DNA from: Oasisia sp. SBJ-2009 | Taxonomy: Eukaryota > Annelida > Polychaeta > Sabellida > Siboglinidae | Assembly: GCA_964017155.1 (NCBI GenBank) | Contig: OZ024862.1 | Coordinates: 2,252,070-2,316,069, forward strand | Direction: 5' to 3' | Length of the DNA: 64,000 bases | Shown here: in pieces, positions 60,091 through 64,000 of the stretch | How positions within the stretch are numbered: the first letter of the stretch is position 1 | Layout: each line of letters starts with the position of its first letter | Notes under the pieces: generated by a model | What the model was told of the DNA's origin: nothing | What the model saw: only the letters and a program-made list of their open reading frames with translations | Databases searched by the model: none | Program-made: the position numbers and the translations under genes

Positions 60091-61018
60091 TACTAGCACA
60101 CTGTAGAGACTCTAGTGTATGTACTAGCAGACTCAAGAGACTCTAGTGTATGTACTAGCAGACACGAGAGACTAGTGTATGTACTAGCAGACTCTAGTGT
60201 ATGTACTAGCAGACTCTAGAGACTCTGGTGTATGTACTAGCAGTAGCAGACACAAGAGACTCTAGTGTATGTACTAGCAGACTCTAGTGTATGTACTAGC
60301 AGACTCTAGAGACTCTGGTGTATGTACTAGCAGACTGTAGTGACTCTAGTGTATGTACTAGAAGTAGCAGACACAAGAGACTCTAGTGTATGTACTAGCA
60401 GACTCTAGTGTATGTACTAGCAGACTCTAGTGACTCTAGTGTATGTACTAGCAGACTCTACTGTATGTACTAGCATACTCTAGAGACTCTAGTTTATGTA
60501 CTAGCAGACTCTAGAGACTCTGGTGTATGTATTACTATTAGCAGACTAATGGGTTACTAGCACACTGTAGAGACTCTAGTGTATGTACTAGCAGACTCAA
60601 GAGACTCTAGTGTATGTACTAGCAGACACGAGAGACTAGTGTATGTACTAGCAGACTCTAGTGTATGTACTAGCAGACTCTAGAGACTCTGGTGTATGTA
60701 CTAGCAGTAGCAGACACAATAGACTCTAGTGTATGTACTAGCAGACTCTAGTGTATGTACTAGCAGACTCTAGAGACTCTGGTGTATGTACTAGCAGACT
60801 GTAGTGACTCTAGTGTATGTACTAGAAGTAGCAGACACAAGAGACTCTAGTGTATGTACTAGCAGACTCTAGTGTATGTACTAGCAGACTCTAGTGACTC
60901 TAGTGTATGTACTAGCAGACTCTACTGTATGTACTAGCATACTCTAGAGACTCTAGTTTATGTACTAGCAGACTCTAGAGACTCTGGTGTATGTATTACT
61001 ATTAGCAGACTAATGGGT
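60091..61018. repeat. Two nearly identical 464-bp tandem copies built of 22-bp-like units
   Basis: Copy 1 is 60091-60554 and copy 2 is 60555-61018. By eye they differ at one base (cacaagagactc versus cacaatagactc, near 60720). Each copy is itself an irregular array of gactctagtgtatgtactagca units with tctagagactctgg and gcagtagcagacacaag inserts. Confidence 0.95.
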
Positions 61019-61834
61019 AGTTCTACCCTTGCATGTGATTGTTGAAGTAGGCTGGTGCGGAGCCATCTTTGATCATAAGAAATCATCTGCCTACCTGCTG
61101 GAAACTTAAACATAATATATGAAATTTAATTTATTAATTAAGTTAAATTTACGTCTCAACATAAATGATAAGTCAGTGGTTATTAGCACTAATGTTGGCA
61201 CTCTCGGGCAAATTTTCACATTTTAAACACCATTTACTGTTTTTTTTTGACAAGTCAGCCAAATGTTTTTGACATAAATTACTTGGAACATAATGTCTAC
61301 AGCTCAAGCCCATTCTCACTCTGTCTCAGTCATCTCGTATACATACATTTTGAAAAAAAAAATGTAGACAGGTATACAGGTGTATTTAAAGTACAAGACA
61401 ATTTATTTGGGGTATTTACACACCAGTCATCGCATTTTGCAGTAATGAAAAGGCAAGGATATTTAAAGTGTATTTTGTACAGTTATTATGTCTCATTGTA
61501 CATAAGTAACAGTTGCCATAGATTCATAACAGAGGCCCAGTTGAATATATAGCTCGCCTTAGCTATATCTGGCCCTGTCTGTGGCACTTGACTATTTGCA
61601 TTCGTACAGTGGTGAGCCATCAGAAAGGTCCAGATTAAATTATCCTCATGAAAATATTTTACATAGACATGTACAAAATGGAGACACTTAGCAAATGACA
61701 GGAATTAGCTGACATTTAGATCCTAATAATTTACTGGTGGATGGTTTGACCATCATGGCAGTAACAATGACCAATACATTTCACTAATAACTATGGACAT
61801 TTGCTTGGTGATATGTGACATTTGTCTCTGTAGT
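61019..61834. other. Region upstream of the CENPL coding start
   Basis: AT-rich sequence with no coding exon. tttgtctctgtag ending at 61834 is a good 3' splice site, so the CENPL start exon may begin at 61835 and be preceded by a non-coding exon. Confidence 0.4.
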
Positions 61835-61868
61835 GTCTCGATAAATGGCAAAACAACGACGGTAAGCC

Positions 61869-63089
61869 ATGCCTCGAAACAGTGGTGTCACACCTAGTGT
61901 GACGAACACTGTGCAACAACACCGCCCTGGTAGCGTTGCCTCTAATTCGAGGAGCTTTGTCAAACAGAGACGGTACACGCCCTACAGGAAGACACCGGCG
62001 AGTCGGCTTCTCAAAGGTGAGTTTTGCAACCATTAAGTATTGATGCATATAATATATCTCCCATACTTTGTAGCAGAATGTCATCAGTGACAGCGTCTGG
62101 GGTTGTTTTTGGTCACATCAATGAATCATGCAATTAGTTTCTTATGCGTGTATCTTGTGAGCTTATGTCTGAAACAGTTGTACAAAAAGTCGCTTTTGTG
62201 ATGCAAAGTCTTATTTCATTACCCTGGTTGCTTGTGTTTAAACCACATGGTAGTGTGTGTCTGATTGCAAACTTGGGACCCATCAGACGTCTTCGCTTAC
62301 AAAGCTCCAGTCAGAACCTTACAAGTCTACACAGTTCATTCCAGGTTTTCTGGTCATCTTCATTTCTTCTGACGCACTATGGGTTGCAGGGCCTGCCTAG
62401 TCTCTTTAAAGGTGTCGATTTTAAAGCAACACATTGGAGACTTCTATCTATGTACATAACATGACCAAGTCTTCTCTGCTTCTTAGAGATATGACATTAA
62501 TCATGCAAGGTTACTCACTGGTTGTGTGAAATGTCTAACATGCATTTGATAAATATAGTTTTGATTATTCTCTTAGGTGGTGCGAGGATCTCAAGAGTGC
62601 CAGATGACGCTGACGCCAACAACACGTGCCTGAAAGGTAGCCAAGGAATATTGCCATTATTATTTACCATTATTGTAAACTTTGCATTGTATTATTTGTG
62701 TAACCATTATTTTTCTTGACCTAGCATTCATTCCAATCTGAGTTCTCATGAATACAACATCAACAGATCAAAAATCAGTTAGTTGTACAAAATTACATAA
62801 GTAAATACTTTTCCACAAAATCGTTTCTGAATAAAGCTGAAAACATGCATTCATACTTATTAAGAGGATCCTTTAGTTATACATTAATTTAGTTGCACAT
62901 GGATTTTTTAATATAATGACAGGAGTAGAGTTTGATACATGTCACTAGTGTGGTATGTTGTTTGTTATATGAGCAGATCTTGTCAACAAGACCTGGAGAG
63001 TGTACAAAGTATCGGCCCTGTACAAATTCAACAGTCAACCCACAAGTCTCAAGTTCTACTCCAAGTTACTTGCCACATACATCAAGGCT
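61869..63089 (+). CDS. CENPL: Centromere protein L, N-terminal part (gene continues past the window)
   Basis: Three coding exons with matching phases (61869-62016, 62577-62636, 62977-63089) encode the first 107 residues or so. The Met at 61869 follows an in-frame stop and opens [14 protein letters not shown] basic segment [20 protein letters not shown] precedes the conserved CENP-L region [18 protein letters not shown], then [15 protein letters not shown]. This fits the vertebrate pattern LLHKQWTLYSLTPLYKF ... YSRLLNAFI. CENP-L pairs with CENP-N in the constitutive centromere-associated network and helps read CENP-A nucleosomes. An upstream ATG at 61848 starts a six-codon frame ending just before the main ATG. 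Its stop overlaps a GTAAGC donor-like string, so an alternative splice is possible. The next intron begins with the long CCCT tract and no further exon is in view. Confidence 0.88.
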
Positions 63090-63150
63090 GTAAGTACCCC
63101 ACTCTCATGTATGCCTCCTTAACCCTTCTTACCCCTTCTCCTTATCACAA

Positions 63151-64000
63151 CACCAGTCTTTATTCTCCTCCCTCCCCTCCCTCCCTCCTCCTCCCTCCCT
63201 CCCTCCCTCCCTCCCTCCCTCCCTCCCTCCCTCCCCTCCCTCCCTCCCTCCCCTCCCTCCCTCCCTCCCTCCCTCCCTCCCCCTCCCTCCCTCCCTCCCT
63301 CCCTCCCTCCCTCCCTCCCTCCCTCCCTCCCTCCCTCCCTCCCTCCCCTCCCTCCCTCCCTCCCTCCCTCCCTCCCTCCCTCCCTCCCTCCCTCCCTCCC
63401 TCCCTCCCTCCCTCCCTCCCTCCCTCCCTCCTCCCTCCTCCTCCCTCCCTCCCTCCCTCCCTCCCTCCCTCCTCCCTCCCTCCCTCCCTCCCTCCCTCCC
63501 TCCCTCCCTCCCTCCCTCCCCCCTCCCGCCCGCCCTCCCTCCCTCCCTCCTCCCTCCTCCCGCCTCTCCCGCCCGCCCGCCCTCCCTCCCTCCTCCTCCT
63601 CCCTCCCTCCCTCCCTCCTCCCTCCCTCCCTCCCTTCCTCCCTCCCTCCCCCTCCCTCCTCCCTCCCTCCCTCCCTCCCTCCCTCCCTCCCTCCCTCCCT
63701 CCCTCCCTCCCTCCCTCCCTCCCTCCCTCCCTCCCTCCCTCCCTCCCTCCCTCCTCCCTCCCTCCCTCCCTCCCTCCCTCCCTCCCTCCTCCCTCCCTCC
63801 CTCCCTCCCTCCCTCCCTCCCTCCCTCCCTCCCTCCCTCCCTCCCTCCCTCCCTCCCTCCCTCCCTCCCTCCCTCCCTCCCTCCCTCCCTCCCTCCCTCC
63901 CTCCCTCCCTCCCTCCCCTCCCTCCCTCCCTCCCTCCCTCCCTCCCTCCCTCCCTCCCTCCCTCCCTCCCTCCCTCCCTCCCTCCCTCCCTCCCTCCCTC
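63151..64000. repeat. (CCCT)n polypyrimidine tract, at least 850 bp, running off the window
   Basis: CCCT/CTCC tetramers occur almost without a purine from about 63151 to the last base, with occasional CCT, CCCC and CCCG interruptions. It lies in CENPL intron 3. A homopurine-homopyrimidine mirror tract of this length can adopt triplex (H-DNA) structure. Confidence 0.98.

Overview
The window is nuclear DNA from an intron-rich animal, most likely a marine invertebrate; the phylum cannot be fixed from sequence alone. Genes are split by GT-AG introns of about 0.2 to 3 kb. Every confidently named product is a conserved eukaryotic protein. The spaces between genes are AT-rich and full of microsatellites, minisatellites, tRNA-derived SINEs, a dead non-LTR retrotransposon and small terminal-inverted-repeat DNA elements. 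No rRNA, free-standing tRNA, CRISPR or bacterial operon structure was seen.

Five conserved genes were rebuilt exon by exon with matching splice phases, all on the plus strand: SZRD1 (11225-14771, 5 exons), BLOC1S4 (19268-23325, 5 exons), RABGGTA (24564-34242, at least 13 coding exons), MDP1 (50809-56239, 6 exons) and the first three coding exons of CENPL (61869-63089, running off the right edge). One unrecognised gene lies on the minus strand (40051-35926), tail to tail with RABGGTA. It has 5 probable coding exons, a long Ser/Thr-rich region and a C-terminal coiled coil. Four RFX X-box-like sites lie about 1.1 kb upstream of its start.

Layout: 1-11.2 kb is gene-poor (tetranucleotide repeats, a hairpin, a broken LINE at 5845-7858, long AT tracts and a 780-bp hAT-like element at 8074-8853). 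11.2-19 kb holds SZRD1 and then two unrelated minisatellites that both have an 18-bp period. 19-34 kb holds BLOC1S4 and RABGGTA head to tail, both linked to lysosome-related organelle biology. 35-40 kb is the novel minus-strand gene. 40-50.8 kb is non-coding, with the X-box cluster and an old 1.6-kb tandem duplication interrupted by an 823-bp element flanked by TA. 50.8-56.3 kb is MDP1, whose introns carry 24-bp and 20-bp minisatellites. 56.3-64 kb carries a TIR element with NRF1-like palindromes, a SINE, a nearly identical 464-bp tandem duplication, CENPL, and a CCCT tract of at least 850 bp that runs off the edge.

The conserved genes do housekeeping jobs (RNA-associated SUZ protein, BLOC-1 trafficking, Rab prenylation, HAD phosphatase, kinetochore) and do not form one system. 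The best leads for something new are the minus-strand gene with its X-box cluster and the recently active tandem repeats. Gene models come from reading splice sites and remembered family features; no search or transcript data was available.
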